Positions 49,801-60,870 of a stretch of DNA of 64,000 nt are shown in pieces. The notes beneath the pieces were generated by a model that did not search any database, had not been told where the DNA came from, and saw nothing but the letters and a program-made list of their open reading frames with translations. Position 1 is the first letter of the stretch. Each line of letters starts with the position of its first letter. Source of the DNA: Galaxea fascicularis. Lineage: Eukaryota > Cnidaria > Anthozoa > Scleractinia > Euphylliidae. Where the stretch lies: contig OX419347.1 in assembly GCA_948470475.1 (NCBI GenBank), forward strand, positions 15,474,175 through 15,538,174, written 5' to 3'. The position numbers and the translations under genes are program-made.

Positions 49801-52800
49801 TTTCACAAATATGGAGTTTCATTTTGGGAAACAACTGTTTCTTCTTTTTGGGGGTAGACGTGGGGGGTGGGGGGGGGGGAAGGGAAGTAATTTGAACTGA
49901 TTTGAAGCTGAACCTTCAGTCTGTCTTTACAGAGTTACTAGTGAAGTAACAAACCCTACCTTCAAACATGATACAATACTCTGCTTTATGCATGATCCTA
50001 CAGACATCTTCACAAGGAAAAACTTCTGTTGCTGTTTATGACAAAAAAAAAACCCATTCATTTTCATTTTCAGCACGGCAACAAATAACATTCACCACAA
50101 ACCAAGCTTGTCGTCAGATGGAGTACAACTGCACATCAACTAAAATGGCTGCAAAACTTGAACATACAAAAGACAAACATACCTGTACTCTAGGAAATAC
50201 AAAATGGAACTCTTTGTTCAGGAAGTAGTTAACACTTGAGTAAAATCCCTGAAAGAGAAATTGTTAAAACTTAAGAATTTTATCAACTTGGTCTAATGCT
50301 ATAGCCATCATGTTTTCTTGACACAAGTACCATATTTTTCCTTCCTCAAACATTTTGCCATCTTTCAATAATTCCAGCTGTTTCCCTTGGATGCTTGATA
50401 GAGAAAACATCTACCGGTGTGAATAACAAATTATGCTTGACCTCTAAACAACTTACCAGCCAAGCCCCAAAGAGAATTCCAAACACAAGTTGTTCGTTCA
50501 AACAAAATGTCTCTGACCTGAAAAGGAAGGAGAGAGTTTGCAAGTGATTAGCAGTTATTAGCAGCTAAATTCAGGATATTAACAAAATTAAAGTAAAGTA
50601 CAGCTAAAAATATTACCTGCAACATATCTCTTACTAGCTAATTACTGACCACAAATTGTAACATTACATACATGTAGACAACTGGCAACCTGGCATTTTT
50701 AAATTACGAAGTTGCTTCATCTGCTACTTACCTGTATCTAATGATCTACACATATTAATTGTGTGTACTTATAACTGTCGTTAAAAAAGGAAATAATGCG
50801 TTGTTGTTTTAAGACCAAGAAAAATAAAATCAAGTAAAGCCACAATTAGAAACTCTTCAAAAATTAAAACGTTACTTGCTATAGACAAATTTCCCTAGTT
50901 ACCAGTACATACTTTTCACTAACTCTTGTGAAATAATAGACTTCTTCAGCCCTCATTCCTAAAAAGCTCCAGGCAATAAGACCTCCACCCAGCATGAAAA
51001 TCAAGATGTGTAACATTCTTGCAGGGTGAAGAGGAAACAAAACGGCTGCAACGCGAGACTGGTGGACAACATCTTTCACTGAAATTACAGAAAAAAAGAA
51101 TGTTAATATCTAACAATAAAATTATTTCTTTCTCAGAATTACTTACCTATTTCCAGTACGAAATGTGCATCCTTCAGCATGAAAACATATTCAAGTCATT
51201 AATCAATGTGAAAAGTGTTGATAATGAATGGCCAGTGACATGAAGAGAAAAAAATTGAACCACAATAAGTACACTAACTTTTGGAAATTTCATTAGCCAG
51301 CCTTCCATTTAAACAGTCACATTTCCTGATTTAGGTAAATCAATGTTCACATTTTCATGGGACTTTGATATTATAAAATACCAAGTTAACATGTGGAATT
51401 TCTAACCCAGTATCTCTGAAGGAGAATCAATGAGGAAGAATGTGAGAGGCGAAGACAAAAATGTATTCAGGGAATCAAGGCCTCAATCAAACTATTTATT
51501 TATTACAGAAATGTTAGTACTAACCAGTATTGAATTTAGATAAGGACAGCAGAATAACTAGGCCAACAGACCCAAAGATACAAACACAGACCCAAAATGA
51601 CAAGCTGAAGACCAATGATATTGATCCTGTGAAGGCAAAGAAAAAAACAGTAAATGTTGAGTGACAGGATCAACACTCATCAAGACAATACAGAAAAACC
51701 TGTCACTTCACTTGTACATTCTTTGATTACAACAAGTCGCAGTTAAAGAAATAATCTCTGTTTAGTGGTAGCAACAAAGAGTATGACCTTCTAAACACAG
51801 CTTGGATAATATAAATAATACTGGTACTGATGCATGCATCCACAGCCTCTTCCCCTTTTTTGTAATGAGCAATTTTTTTCTTTCTATGGCACCATTACAT
51901 GTAGAATAAAACAACTATGCACAAGGCTGTCATTAAGGGCTGAAAGTTGATCATTTTCCTCAGTTATTATTAGTTAGAGGCTCACCCACTTTAATATTAT
52001 TTATAGATAAACAGGATTTACCAGCTACTTTAATGACAGCCCTGATACACGAATGGTTCTGCATTTATTTGATTAAATTTAAGAATGAATGCATTAATAA
52101 TAATAGTTAATAATCATTTATTACTTATGAGGCACAGGTGATCAAATGCACCTTACAATAACAAGCTTTACAATGCAAAGTCTTCACAATTCTCAAATCA
52201 AACCAAGTCAAATCAAATGTTGGTTTTGTAGACGTTTGAGGGGAAAACCAGAGTGCCCAGAGTAAAACCTCTTGGAGCAGAGTAGAGAACCAAAACACTC
52301 AACCCACTTATGATGCTGAGTCCAGGAATCGAACCTGGGGCACATTGGTGGAAGGCGAGCGCTCTCACCACTGCACCAACCCTGCTCCTTCCTTTAAAAC
52401 CATGAAATAAGACACAAGGGTGTACCTACCGGTCAGCCAGGTAAAAGGATGAAAGATATCAAAGGAGGCTGCTACTGAGGTAATAAAAAGAGCGAATGGA
52501 AGGATCAGCATTAACCACACCATAGCTGCAACAGTTCTCCACAAAAATTCCTACGAGAAACAAATGGATGATGCTGTATACAGGAAGTCCTATGATAACA
52601 TGTATGTGAATTAATTCCTTATGTATGCACATTCATGAAACATAGTCAAAAGATTGACATGGCCTCAGATCATTTATGATACATGTTATACAAGGGCAAA
52701 AACTAACAGGCCGAACAACTATAATGGAAACTACAGTAAAACCCTTATATTTTTATACAGAGAGATGGGTTCTTTAATTTCCCAAGCTTACTGTATTTAT

Positions 52801-53414
52801 TAAGAGGGAAAGATTCCTACACACCCCATACATTAATTATACGTGGGTCACTGTCTCACTAACCCTGTTCCAAAAACGAGTTTGAGTCACAAAATGCATG
52901 TACAATTAATGCACCTACCAATGTTAAGCTGAAAGGGTTGGGCATTTGAACAGAAAAAATGAAGCAAGGTCAAATCCCCCACCTATGCCTAGTCACCCCC
53001 ACCCCTCACCCCCTTCCTGCGGATTAACATTGATAGGTGCATAATGTATGGGGCTGTGCAGAAATCTTGCCATATCTTTCCCCATGTGTATAACAGGGCG
53101 TAGATAAATGCTGAGAGTAGTTCTGTGATAGACTGCGAGGGTGGGGGGTGGGGGCCAGTTTTGTCGTGAATGCATGTAGCAGGATGCAAAGGATAAAAGA
53201 AAAACAAACAAAAGCCACAGAAATAAACTTAACGAATGAATGTCAGCTATCCCATTTCAGTGCGTTATATTTTACTTCCGCTTTAGTTTGTTAGTTGAAA
53301 TACCCAAGACTCTGATGGTGTTCGTGATATTTTCGGAACAACACTCACCTCCTTTATGAACCATTTCACTTTGGAAACTTCCAAACGCGGTCGCTCAGAG
53401 TCTGAAGGCACCAT
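40848..53414 (-). CDS. NDC1: Nucleoporin NDC1 (transmembrane nuclear pore anchor)
   Basis: Exons, 5' to 3': 53349-53414, 52430-52550, 51525-51626, 50913-51078, 50457-50517, 50183-50248, 49960-50031, 49337-49373, 49031-49082, 48266-48398, 47824-47916, 47449-47530, 46914-47099, 45502-45584, 45336-45377, 44903-44953, 44361-44424, 43713-43771, 43519-43560, 42789-42900, 42325-42376 and 40848-40911. Every phase agrees: 601 aa, versus 674 in human. NDC1 anchors the nuclear pore complex in the pore membrane. The N-terminal half has hydrophobic segments consistent with six membrane spans, with FDIFHPFTWLTG after the first and TISGLLDLSLFWLLL late. Conserved spots: FLAMFDLCHLAQFS, GRPDNWTDVSTECLFLIDSL, IPEARTQAIFADCQLNIWAV, LVAASYTEDTYGVVQ, IYRITNIFHEHLR and the end AAEHQKKLQSFLEFRE. 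The shorter length is in the linker before SRIRNKI. Exons of 37-66 nt make it easy to miss. Confidence 0.95.
41664..41932. mobile_element. MITE-like element with CCAAT boxes and an E2F-type site
   Basis: TTTTCAGTTGAGTGTC at the left is mirrored by CGACACTCAGTTGAAAA at the right. Inside are ATTGG/CCAAT motifs (near 41719, 41750 and 41875) and TTTTCCCGCGCTTGGCGCCG at 41797-41816, where TTTCCCGC is the E2F consensus. A run of three CCAAAA units precedes it. Located in the last intron of NDC1. Confidence 0.75.
42120..42270. repeat. Short repeat cluster with GGTGTCCC motifs
   Basis: CATTCACGGGACACCC, CGGGTGTCCCCTGAATAC, AAGGTGTCCCTTGAATAGAG and GGAGGTGTCCGAAGGGAG are related direct and inverted units. 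Intronic in NDC1; family not identified. Confidence 0.5.
42556..42737. mobile_element. MITE, 'TTTTCAATTGAGTGTCG' family, without the E2F-type site
   Basis: TTTTCAATTGAGTGTCG at the left is mirrored exactly by CGACACTCAATTGAAA at the right. It shares terminal repeats with 41664-41932 and has GATTGG inside, but the central TTTTCCCGCGC segment is absent. Overlaps no exon; it is in the NDC1 intron between 42376 and 42789. Confidence 0.85.
45825..46030. repeat. Diverged element with CCAAT boxes and an E2F-type site
   Basis: CTGATTGGGTAG, CAACCAATGAAAATG, TTTTCCCGCGCTTGGCGCCG (from about 45912), TGATTGGTTTTGAG and TGATTGGTCAGCG occur in the same order and spacing style as in 41664-41932. No clean terminal repeats remain. 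Lies in the NDC1 intron between 45584 and 46914. Confidence 0.6.
47162..47335. repeat. 35-bp tandem repeat beside a tRNA-like remnant
   Basis: About three and a half units of GCTACCATTTCGAGGGGGTA followed by ACCCTCAGTCAACTA (47213-47330). Just before it, the minus strand reads TAAGCTCAGTGGTATTGCAT, which resembles a tRNA A-box region with a decayed B box, so a SINE remnant is possible. Lies in an NDC1 intron. Confidence 0.6.
52205..52392 (-). mobile_element. tRNA-derived SINE, family A, with intact pol III boxes
   Basis: On the minus strand the head reads GGGTTGGTGCAGTGGTGAGA (A box TGGTGCAGTGG, about 52368-52378) and CAGGTTCGATTCCTGGAC (B box GGTTCGATTCC, 52324-52334). The body with GTGGGTTGAGTGTTTTGGTT and GGTTTTCCCCTC follows. 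This is the best preserved of three family A copies and lies in the first NDC1 intron. Confidence 0.85.
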
Positions 53415-53615
53415 AATTTCAGTACAAAACAATACTCTCTTTTGGTCAACTTGGGAGATATCCTCATCAAAAATTCAATTCCACACTTCCTTCAAACCAC
53501 GCGCCATTTTGCCTTCTTCATCCTTGTAACCTGGCCTAAAAAAAGCCGCGCAGCCAGGCAATTTTGCTTTGCGACCAAGCCGCGCTTTTCACAGGTGCTT
53601 CCAAGATGGCGGCCT
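53415..53615. promoter_or_regulatory. Bidirectional NDC1/EMC1 promoter with YY1-type sites
   Basis: Only 191 bp separate the NDC1 ATG (minus) from the EMC1 ATG (plus). There is no TATA box. CCAAGATGGCGGCC overlaps the EMC1 start (53601-53614) and matches the YY1 consensus AAGATGGCGGC. GCGCCATTTT at 53501-53510 is a weaker YY1-type site facing the other way. A start-overlapping YY1 site is typical of TATA-less housekeeping promoters; function is inferred. Confidence 0.7.
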
Positions 53616-56600
53616 TGAACCCTCTCGTGTGCCTTCTCATATTTATAACCTTGAAGCAATCCAAAGGGCTCTACGAAGATCAAATAGGACTGTTCGACTG
53701 GCGTCAATCTTATATAGGCAAAGTAAAATTTTCGTTCTTTGATGTTTCCACACACAGCAGCAAGCGTCTGTTTGTTGGCACGGAAGCTAATGTGGTAGCC
53801 GCTCTGAATTCGAGAACAGGCAGTATAATTTGGCGACAAGTCTTGGAAGAGAAAGAAGGGAAGCTAGATACGCTTCTTTATCGTGATAACACGCTTGTAA
53901 GTTCGTCAAATGCCGGTAAATTTATTCGATCGTGGGACACAAGCAATGGTGCTCTTTTGTGGGAGGCAATTGGAAAATCACCTTCTCCATCTGCAAAAGA
54001 ACGGAGTTCACCTTTTCACGGATGGAGTGGTCTACAGACGGCGTTAAGCGAGGGTAAAGAGAACGAACTTGTGATTTCGTTGGCTGATAACGCTGTGAAA
54101 GCGTTAAACCTTCAAGATGGTTCAGAAAAGTGGACACTTGATCACAGTGAAGAAACTGCAGAGTACTTTAGCTTTCAGCATGTTAATGGCTTTGTGTATC
54201 TTGTCGGGGTACAAAATGACATGAAAATTGTTATTCAGAAAGTAGATGCGGAGAGTGGGAAAGTCAAAGGGGAAAGAAATGTCGGTGTTCCTTGGATCAG
54301 TAATGGTGCTAGCTGTATTTTTATCAAGAAGTCAAACTTGATTTGTGCAGAGACTTTCAGCAACAGCATTCACGTTATTTCCCTTGTTGATGAATCAGCA
54401 ACAGTAAACACTGTGTCATTAGCATCATTAGGGCTGGGAGTGGATGAACTTTCTCACAGCAAGCCTGAGTTACAATCACTAGGTTCTTTCACCAACTCCT
54501 GGGATGGACGCTCAGAGTTTCTTTTAAAGCTTTCAAAAAGTTATCAACTGATATTAAACTTGAACATCGATTACAGCTTGACAGTTGTAACAAAATTCAC
54601 CGACCACTCCCTTCTGAGTGCCTCTATTCTTGGCACCAAGGCTGTATTGGTGTCCATAACACCAGTTGCTGGCGCATCAGCAGAATTCCTTTGCTATGAC
54701 TTAGACATCAAGAAAGTTCTCCCAGACATGACACAAAAGGCTGTTCTAGCAGATCATGGGGAACCAGAACACGCTGTTGTTTACTTGTTCAATAAAAAAG
54801 AAAATGAACTTGGTTATAGAGTTTTATTGGCTACAACAGACCATGCAGTGTCGCTGATTCAGTTTCCTGGACGCATCATGTGGTCGCGTGAAGAAGCATT
54901 GGCTGACGTCACAGCTGTGGATGTTGTTGAGTTACCGTTTTCACCATCACAACAAAATTTTGAAACCTTACAGGAAGAGTTTGGCGTTCATCCAAATGGT
55001 AATGATAACCAAAATAATTTTGCCAGAATCTCTTTGTGTGACATAAAAAGTAGCATCATGATTGCTGTGCAACAGCATTCATTTGATTGAGTGATTAGAT
55101 TCAAGGTTATTCTCAGACTCGAAAGTGTAAAGTACTACTTTGTTACTTCCATTTCAATGTTTATGAGTGGGATGGGGTGGATAATATGCCAGATTCTTGG
55201 TTACAACCAACTAAATGTTGTACTCTTAGAGTGAAAGGGCAAATATTGATTGTACAGGTATGTTTATTTATATCTGTAAAACTTTTAATCTGTTGCAGAT
55301 GATGTTTTGTCAATGTTCATCCGCCGCATCCGTGCCCAAGTCAAGCAGTTCCAGGTTCTTGTAAAGCAGTTCCAAGCGTTTGTCAAAGCTCAACAGGAAC
55401 ATGGTTTCTTTGCTGAATCAACAGATGAAGAAGAAGAGCAACTGACAAGAGACCAGTTCAACCTGCGTAAACTGATTCTGGTTGTAACTTCATCAGGAAA
55501 ACTCTTTGGTCTAAATTCTGCAGATGGAAGCATAGTTTGGAAATATTTTCTTCCCAGCCTGGCTCCATTTACACAAAATGACAAACACTTCTCTTTGCTT
55601 TACACTCAGCGCACCGTTGCTCACTTTCCTTTGACAGCCCAGTGTGTTGTACTGGGGAAATCGCGGACATCAGAGGGATCATTGTTGTATGTTTTCAACC
55701 CAATCACTGGGAAACCAATAGGACCTGGTCATTTGAAAGGAAATCAGCTTCCTTACAAAGTTGTGCAGGCCATGCTTTTACCACATACTGGTATGTCTTG
55801 AAACATGGTTCGCACGGGCCTGGAAAACTCCTTGAAAAACTGCTTTGTCCTTGAAAACTCCTTGAATTTGTAGGTGCAGTGCTTGAATGTTATGAAGAAG
55901 TCCTTGAAACCTTGAGACTAAAGCAAAATAAGTTTGTTTTCACATCAAAAAATGAAAAAGATTGTATTACATCACCCAAGAAACGCTTTTGAAGTCTCAA
56001 AAAAGACAAAGTTTTTATATCAGGACAATTCAGTGTTTCTTATTCAAAAGATCAAGGTAACCACGCCTTCCAATAGGGTTTCCCAAGTGTAATTGTTAAG
56101 CCCCCCTCCAAGCAAACAAAACCACAAGGAAAACGTAGCTTGACGCGTCGCTCGAAGCGTGAAATATATTCAACTTTGGCGCTCTTCATTTTGTTATCAA
56201 ATGAATTCAAAAGGTCAAAGAAGAAACTGCATATATATAATCGGCACTGGGAACGTAATTCCCTCTACAAAGGTTGGGTGACTACGTTCAAAGGTGACAG
56301 GAAAAAGGCCTTATGCAAATGCTGTGATCGGATGGCCTCCTTGAATTTTGTGATAAAGTCCTGGAAAAGTCCTGGAAAAGTCCTTGAATAAAAGCTCTTT
56401 TCACCTGTATGAACCATGTGAAACTGTGGTTGACAGTTTATGGTCCACCATCAATATGCACTTTCTCTCCACCTTTTCTATAAATTTCCTATTGGTCTAG
56501 TTGGGAGAATTAATGTTTAGTATTACATGTAAGCAGGGTTTTTATGGGAAACAGTGACCTATGTGCCAGCACCTGTGTGCTCTGAACATATTATCCGCCC

Positions 56601-59600
56601 TTGGCATTAACAAATTGGTAAGGGCAACCCCAAAAAATCCCTTTCTTGTGGCATCTTCTGGAGGTCTTTTGACCAAGAAGAAGCAATTAATTAAAAGAAA
56701 CTTTTTGGTTGTCTGAAAAATCAATCTTGGAAATGGCACATCCTGCTGGTTAATTGTTCTAACAGAGTGATTTGTCAACTAAATCAACGCTTTTTGCATT
56801 TGAGTTCCATTTAACATTGATGTGGTTCACAGCAGTATTGCTGACAATGTTTTGTTTTGTAGATGCCAAACATACAAAGTTGCTCCTGCTTCTTGATTCA
56901 TCTCTGAATGTTCACGTGTTTCCTCGCTCCCCTGAAGCTGTGGAGATTGTCTCTAAAGCTGCTTCTTCAATCTTCTTTTTCCTGGCTGATAAAGAGAATG
57001 GTGAAGTGAAAGGATACAGGCTCCTTACTGGGGCTGAAAAAAGTGACTTTCATGTCAGTGAAATGTGGAATGTTAATATGCCAAAATCACAACAGACTAT
57101 CACTAACATAGGTAAGGAGATTATCCCTTTAGCTTTCGGAACTGATCGGCACGTAACTTCTCCTCATAATATCAGTCCATTGTCCAACAAACAGGTGATG
57201 AGAATACACAAACTTATCAGCCAGAGGGTGTTATCTTCAGTGAACTGATGTAACCCAGATTTTCTTAACTAATGTACAGTACAAACAAATGCATGGCAGC
57301 TAGCAAGGAGAATTAATAATCAGATCTTGGGAGTTAAAGGGTGAAATTTAACCCACAATTATTAGAAATTATATTTGCATTGTGTTTGTCTGAGAAACAG
57401 TAAAAAGTTCTCTGGAAATCTGGGGAGTGTTAAACAAAAATCTCACACAGTTGACATCCTGTTTTATTATTGATGGAAGCCTACACTAGACGTGGTACTC
57501 ACCCTGACAAGGGACAAGCCTTATATACTGTGTTGGGTATTAAGTGGTTCTAGAAAATATCCGTAACCCCCCTACAGAGGGTTTTTCGGTTTGCACCCCC
57601 TCCCCCCCCAAAAAAACTCCAATTTAGCTCCATACTTTTCTTTTAACACTGAAGCTTTTGCCACCACCTCCTCCCCCTTGGAATTTCCATTTACCTTCTG
57701 AGGGAGTTGGGGGAAGGGGGGAGGTATGAATATTTTCTAGAACTGCACAATAAGACTTACTGTCAGGAACATATTTCATAGCAACCAAGAGTCCATTGGA
57801 ACACGTTCATTCACAAGGAAAAGTTCTTGGTGATAGGAGAGTGCTTTACAAATACTTGAATCCAAACCTGGTTGCTGTTGGCACTGATGTTACTCCTGAC
57901 ACCAAACCTGGCATCTCCATCTACCTCATGGATGCCATTACAGGTGCTGTAAGAACTGTAATTTATTGACATGCTCCTTGAATCACCATCTTTCCAGGTA
58001 TTAAAAACAACAGTTGCAACAACAACAACAAAAATCAGAAAGCCCTAGAGGCATCATGACAGGCTGCTTTTCCCAACACTTCTCACCCACTTCAGTTGAA
58101 ATCTTGCTGTCACAATTATCATCTGATCATTAGTCCTTTCCACACCCTGTGGCACATACTGGGCACAAAACACATTCAACAATCATGTCTAATGATATAG
58201 ATGAAATTGGTAAGTGTTATTCGTAACAAGCATGGCATGAAGGCCCTTATGACCAATCTTATGATACTGTCCAGGAAGGATCTTCTAAGTTCAAAATACT
58301 CCTTGAGTGTTTTAAGTAATATATCAAACACGAGAGACAGTGTTTCATTGGGATATCCAAACACCGAGAAGAGAGTTGAAAATACGACGCGCAGCAGAGT
58401 ATTTTTGACGGAATTCGAGGTGTTTGGATGGCCGATGAAACACTGTCTCGAGTGTTTGATATATCTTCTCAACTGAAACAAAACCTAAGGAATAAGCAAA
58501 GAAGTAAAATCGTCAAAATCTATGGTAATTAAGACCGGGTATCCAAATCCCCTTCACGGTTGTGATTTCCTTTGTTTTAACTTGATGATTTACTAATGAA
58601 TTTGAGAAAGGCTTTAAAAGCCTCCATTCTTCAAAGTTATTTGGTCAGTCTTTCATATCTTTCTTGTGTATTAGAGATGCTGCATTTTTTTAACAACACT
58701 TTGATTTGATTTTCAGGGCTCGAGACTAACTTTTCAGCTTACTAGCCCAGTGGCTAGTGCACATGTTTTGTGCTCATATTTTCACTGGCCAAAATGGCTA
58801 GCAAAATGCAAAACCTACTAGCCAAAACAGAATTTTTACTAGTCTTTGGCTAGCTGGCTACCGTTAGTCTTGAGCCTTTGATTTTGACATCGGCCATGGT
58901 GCAGCAACCAATCAGAAGTGACGGAAACCACGACCTCATTACCGTTACTGTTTGCAGTTTGGTTTTCTCAAGCGTGGTTGGCTTTTTACTTGAAACATAA
59001 AAATTAATATTTCTTGTGTTCACGGTTTTTGGATTTTCACAGTGGATTATTTTTTGGTTATTAATTTTAAATTTTTTTTTTTCGCAGGACTGATAGTTTT
59101 TCATGCTCGTCATAAGAATGCCAAAGGCCCGCTACACATGGTTCACTCTGAGAACTGGCTTGTGTATTGTTTATTCAACACTAAATCTCGCAGATATGAG
59201 CTCACTGTACTGGAAATGTATGATGGATATAAAGAGAGAAACAGGTATCAACTTGCAATAGAGACTGTTATGTTCTGGATGTCTCCTGGTCTCCTGTATA
59301 CACAGAAAAGTTTGGTGGGACATGCAAAGACAGGGCCTGAACCCCTAAAAATGTTGAAGCTGAGTGGCCTGGGATGCATTGTCCTAAACCTAGTGCAAAC
59401 TCTGAGCATGATATTGACATGCTGTGCAATTCTGCAAATAATGTTTACTTATATTATTTTAGTTATTACAATAATTAATAATAATTAATAAAAAGCCACA
59501 AGGATAATCTGTAAAGGAGTATAAACTCCATATTAGTCAATCTTAACTCTTGTTGAGATGTCAGGAAGGAGAATGTTGAGAATGTTGCCTCATTGCTCCA

Positions 59601-60717
59601 TACCCTCATTACCAATAACACAATAGCTTCAAGTTTTTAGTGGCCGTCAGTTTCAAGAATCTGAATTGTTATGACCCACCTGTTAGAGTCCACCAGTTGG
59701 TTTGACAGTTTAGCAAATTTATGGCATGTGAATGCTCCACATGAATGTCCTTGTACAACCAGCTCATTTTTTAGTGCACAGCATTTGGAAGGTTTATCAA
59801 CACACTTTTTATTTTGATTTCAGTACTTCATTGTCATCGTTTGACCCTCCCCCAATGCCCATGGTACTACAACAGTCGTACATCTTTCCAACAACAATCC
59901 GCACCGCAGCTGTAACCACAACAGAAAGGGGAATAACTCACAAGAATCTGCTGTTTGGATTGCAAACTGGCTACATCCTCAGCCTTCCCAAAAACTACTT
60001 GGACCCAAGAAGAAAGTTTGTGCCGGCTGCACAGGATCGTGAAGAAGGATTGCATCCCTATGTTCCAGAACTCGGTTTAAACCCACTGGCATTTATTAAC
60101 TACAACCAAACAAGTGAGAAGAATTTTGTTACTTAGTGGTTTTATAGAAACTGGTGTCCATCATACAAAATGTACTCCCCTAGGTGGATGTGAATGTCAA
60201 ACGAGAATGTACAGTTTGATGAAATTGTGTTGGTTGTTGCCTTAACCAAACAGTGCCCAGTTAAAAATGTAAACCCCCTCCCCCCCTCCAAGAAAAAACA
60301 GAAAGTGCAAAATTTCATTTTCATAAGAATTTGTGAATTTAACCCCCTGATGATAAGCCTTCACCACACCCATACTTCAGACATCATTGGTTCAGGCCGA
60401 TTGCTTTGAGCTCTGCATTATTTTACTACTTTGAGCAATATAATAATATTGTAGTGTTAATTGTTTTTCTTTGTTTAATAGTTTCAAACATTAAGGGCAT
60501 CTACACTGCTGGATCAGGCTTGGAATCAACTTGTCTGGTGTTTGTGTATGGGTTGGACCTTTACTGGACCAGAATAACACCATCAAAGATGTTTGATGTG
60601 CTCAAAGAAGACTTTGATTACTGGTTTATTGTTGGAACACTTGGTATCTTAGTTCTTGTCACTATAGTTTCTCAGAGACTAGCGTCAATTAAAATGCTAC
60701 GACAGGCATGGCAGTGA
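53606..60717 (+). CDS. EMC1: ER membrane protein complex subunit 1
   Basis: Exons 53606-54998, 55299-55790, 56863-57111, 57782-57943, 59088-59244, 59824-60113 and 60482-60717 keep frame and give 992 aa; human EMC1 has 993. EMC1 is the large lumenal and membrane subunit of the complex that inserts tail-anchored and multipass proteins into the ER. The start has a signal peptide (about residues 1-22) followed by LYEDQIGLFDWRQSYIGKVK. Beta-propeller motifs include AALNSRTGSIIWRQ and LVVTSSGKLFGLNSADGSIV. The conserved C-terminal domain shows GPLHMVHSENWLVY, VLQQSYIFPTTIRTA, TERGITHKNLLFGL and IKGIYTAGSGLESTCLVFVY. One membrane span (WFIVGTLGILVLVTIVSQ) lies near the end, with a short cytosolic tail. 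The first exon is 1393 nt, far larger than any vertebrate EMC1 exon. The first in-frame ATG is 53606; the frame is open slightly earlier only from TTG. Confidence 0.97.
55795..56395. repeat. Repeat with CTCCTTGAAAA units in EMC1 intron 2
   Basis: AAAACTCCTTGAAAAACTGC, TCCTTGAAAACTCCTTGAAT and, at the far end, AGTCCTGGAAAAGTCCTGGA then AAAGTCCTTGAATAAAAG are related units bounding a block of about 600 bp. Family unknown; it is probably one interrupted element. Confidence 0.5.
57125..57342. repeat. MITE, 'GGGAGTTAAAGGG' family, in EMC1 intron 3
   Basis: Starts ATCCCTTTAGCTTTCGG, contains CAAACAGGTGATGAGAATAC and GCATGGCAGCTAGCAAGG, and ends CAGATCTTGGGAGTTAAAGG. It matches 28256-28468 in order but is diverged. 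It begins only 14 bp after the exon 57111 donor, so the coding frame runs on into it until 57248. Confidence 0.7.
57547..57743. repeat. Inverted-repeat element, TTCTAGAAAATAT ends
   Basis: GTTCTAGAAAATATCCGTAA at the left and GTATGAATATTTTCTAGAAC at the right are inverted copies. The inside has C-rich then G-rich tracts. A partial relative (GGAAAATATCCATACCCCCC, then TTAGCTCCATACTTTTCTT) is at 63560-63640. It ends 39 bp before EMC1 exon 57782. Confidence 0.7.
58318..58466. repeat. Foldback MITE with about 55-bp arms in EMC1 intron 4
   Basis: ATATATCAAACACGAGAGAC, then AGTGTTTCATTGGGATATCC at the left pairs with GGCCGATGAAACACTGTCTC, then GAGTGTTTGATATATC at the right. The spacer is about 40 bp. 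Opposing reading frames over it are artefacts of the palindrome. Confidence 0.8.
58716..58876. repeat. MITE with GGGCTCGAGACTAAC ends
   Basis: GGGCTCGAGACTAAC at the left is mirrored by GTTAGTCTTGAGCC at the right. The interior repeats CTAGCC / GGCTAG motifs many times. It abuts the next element in the same EMC1 intron. Confidence 0.75.
58877..59045. repeat. MITE-like element, 'GTGAACACC' family
   Basis: Shares GCAACCAATCAGAAGTGACG, ACCGTTACTGTTTGCAGTTT and GTGTTCACGGTTTTTGG with 26876-27058. The left end may have been lost where it meets the neighbouring MITE. It ends about 40 bp before the acceptor of EMC1 exon 59088. Confidence 0.6.
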
Positions 60718-60737
60718 GTGGGCAACTTGTAACTTAA

Positions 60738-60870
60738 CCCCTAAGAGTGACCAATGCTTAATTTCTCCTTACAAAAAAGAAGTGATCGATAACAAAGGTC
60801 TTCTTATCATCACCATACAAAATGTATGGAGAACAGTGTAGAGAATTTACATGGTGATGTTAGGGATTGA
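60738..60870. repeat. Partial MITE, TAACCCCTAAGAGTGACC end
   Basis: Starts TTAACCCCTAAGAGTGACCA, then ATGCTTAATTTCTCCTTAC, the usual left end of a coral MITE family (relative at 4360-4572; the end alone near 27066). The right end is not recognisable. Lies just after the EMC1 stop. Confidence 0.5.
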
